Shown here: one piece after another, positions 42,578 through 42,688 of the stretch | Layout of the letters: the number at the start of each line of letters is the position of its first letter | Numbering within the stretch: the stretch's first letter is position 1 | Assembly: GCA_012837385.1 (NCBI GenBank) | Contig: DURH01000041.1 | Location: 1 to 42,688 of the forward strand | Length of the DNA: 42,688 nucleotides | From: Bacillota bacterium | Lineage (GTDB): Bacteria > Bacillota > Limnochordia > Darwinibacteriales > Darwinibacteriaceae | Direction of reading: 5' to 3' | Program-made: the position numbers and the translations under genes | The notes under the pieces: model-generated | Database searches by the model: none | Told to the model about the DNA's origin: nothing | The model's input: only the letters and a program-made list of their open reading frames with translations

Positions 42578-42688
42578 ATGCAGCTGAGGGACGAACGGGG
42601 CATGATGGCCATCGGTGTAGCTCTGATGCTCATCGTGGTCCTTGCCCTCTTTGGTGGAACTTTATGGCAGTACAGCATGTTTGAGCTG
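42578..42688 (+). CDS. PilX-like minor pilin assembly protein (partial)
   Basis: The first 37 codons of a gene cut by the window edge. It reads MQLRDERGMMAIGVALMLIV then VLALFGGTLWQYSMFEL, an N-terminal hydrophobic helix after a short charged leader ending RG. This is the pattern of PilX N-terminal domains in minor-pilin loci (RGxALIVALILLxVLTLLG). AAGGAGGG (42564–42571) precedes ATG 42578. It lies 55 nt after the pilin gene, so the operon continues beyond the window, probably with further minor pilins. Confidence 0.75.
   Translation, partial: MQLRDERGMMAIGVALMLIVVLALFGGTLWQYSMFEL

Noticed and set aside
1-42688. CRISPR arrays, insertion sequences, prophage or integration sites
   Set aside because: No regularly spaced direct repeats, transposase or integrase genes, or terminal inverted repeats were seen; gene content is uniform in style.

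Overview
This 42.7 kb window looks like the chromosome of a deep-branching Bacillota (Firmicutes). Conserved blocks in low-GC Gram-positive order support this: dnaE–accD–accA–pfkA–pyk, polA–mutM–coaE, IreB–murA, a TRAP (MtrB) homologue and the clostridial SCIFF peptide with its radical SAM maturase. A true secretin inside a type IV pilus operon, next to a small strand-rich protein ending in an aromatic residue, suggests an outer membrane. A diderm lineage such as Limnochordia or Halanaerobiales-like bacteria is therefore my best guess (inference, not proof). No phage, insertion sequence or CRISPR array was seen.

Layout. 1–1238: gene-free edge and a minus-strand glycosyltransferase. 1322–4600: Na/Pi cotransporter, IreB, MurA and a terminator. 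4649–14160: a housekeeping run of an abbreviated DnaE, TRAP, a small DUF2007-like protein, AccD, AccA, PfkA, Pyk, an AIR-synthase-like protein and a CofE-like protein, closed by a strong terminator. 14197–16273: a chemoreceptor with its own promoter, converging on tRNA-Leu(CAA). 16350–19260: a PerR/Fur-type regulator with a candidate self-operator, then class II ribonucleotide reductase with two NrdR-like boxes 32 bp apart across its promoter. 19271–20492: an SLH-domain exported protein (minus). 20599–26579: PolA, MutM, CoaE, MgsA, a lytic transglycosylase and nicotinate phosphoribosyltransferase. 26726–28810: the two ATPases of an Opp/Dpp-type transporter without permeases. 28834–30888: a second chemoreceptor (minus). 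31033–32605: SCIFF and its maturase. 32660–42688: a type IV pilus operon running off the window edge.

The most notable system is the pilus operon. Its leader (about 32665–32760) carries conserved blocks of a class II cyclic-di-GMP riboswitch, with the aptamer 3' strand shared with an intrinsic terminator, which predicts a c-di-GMP ON switch. The first gene product, PilB, begins with a tandem MshEN-type motif known to bind c-di-GMP, so both transcription and the extension motor may respond to one messenger. The operon also has unusual architecture: a PilO protein fused to a PilP/GspC-like domain, a secretin-like protein with N-domains but no barrel, and a secretin whose 3' end overlaps a small strand-rich ORF next to a phased U7 slippery heptamer.

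Other regulatory points are a hairpin between SCIFF and its maturase that buries the maturase ribosome-binding site, and a TRAP gene with no trp genes nearby.
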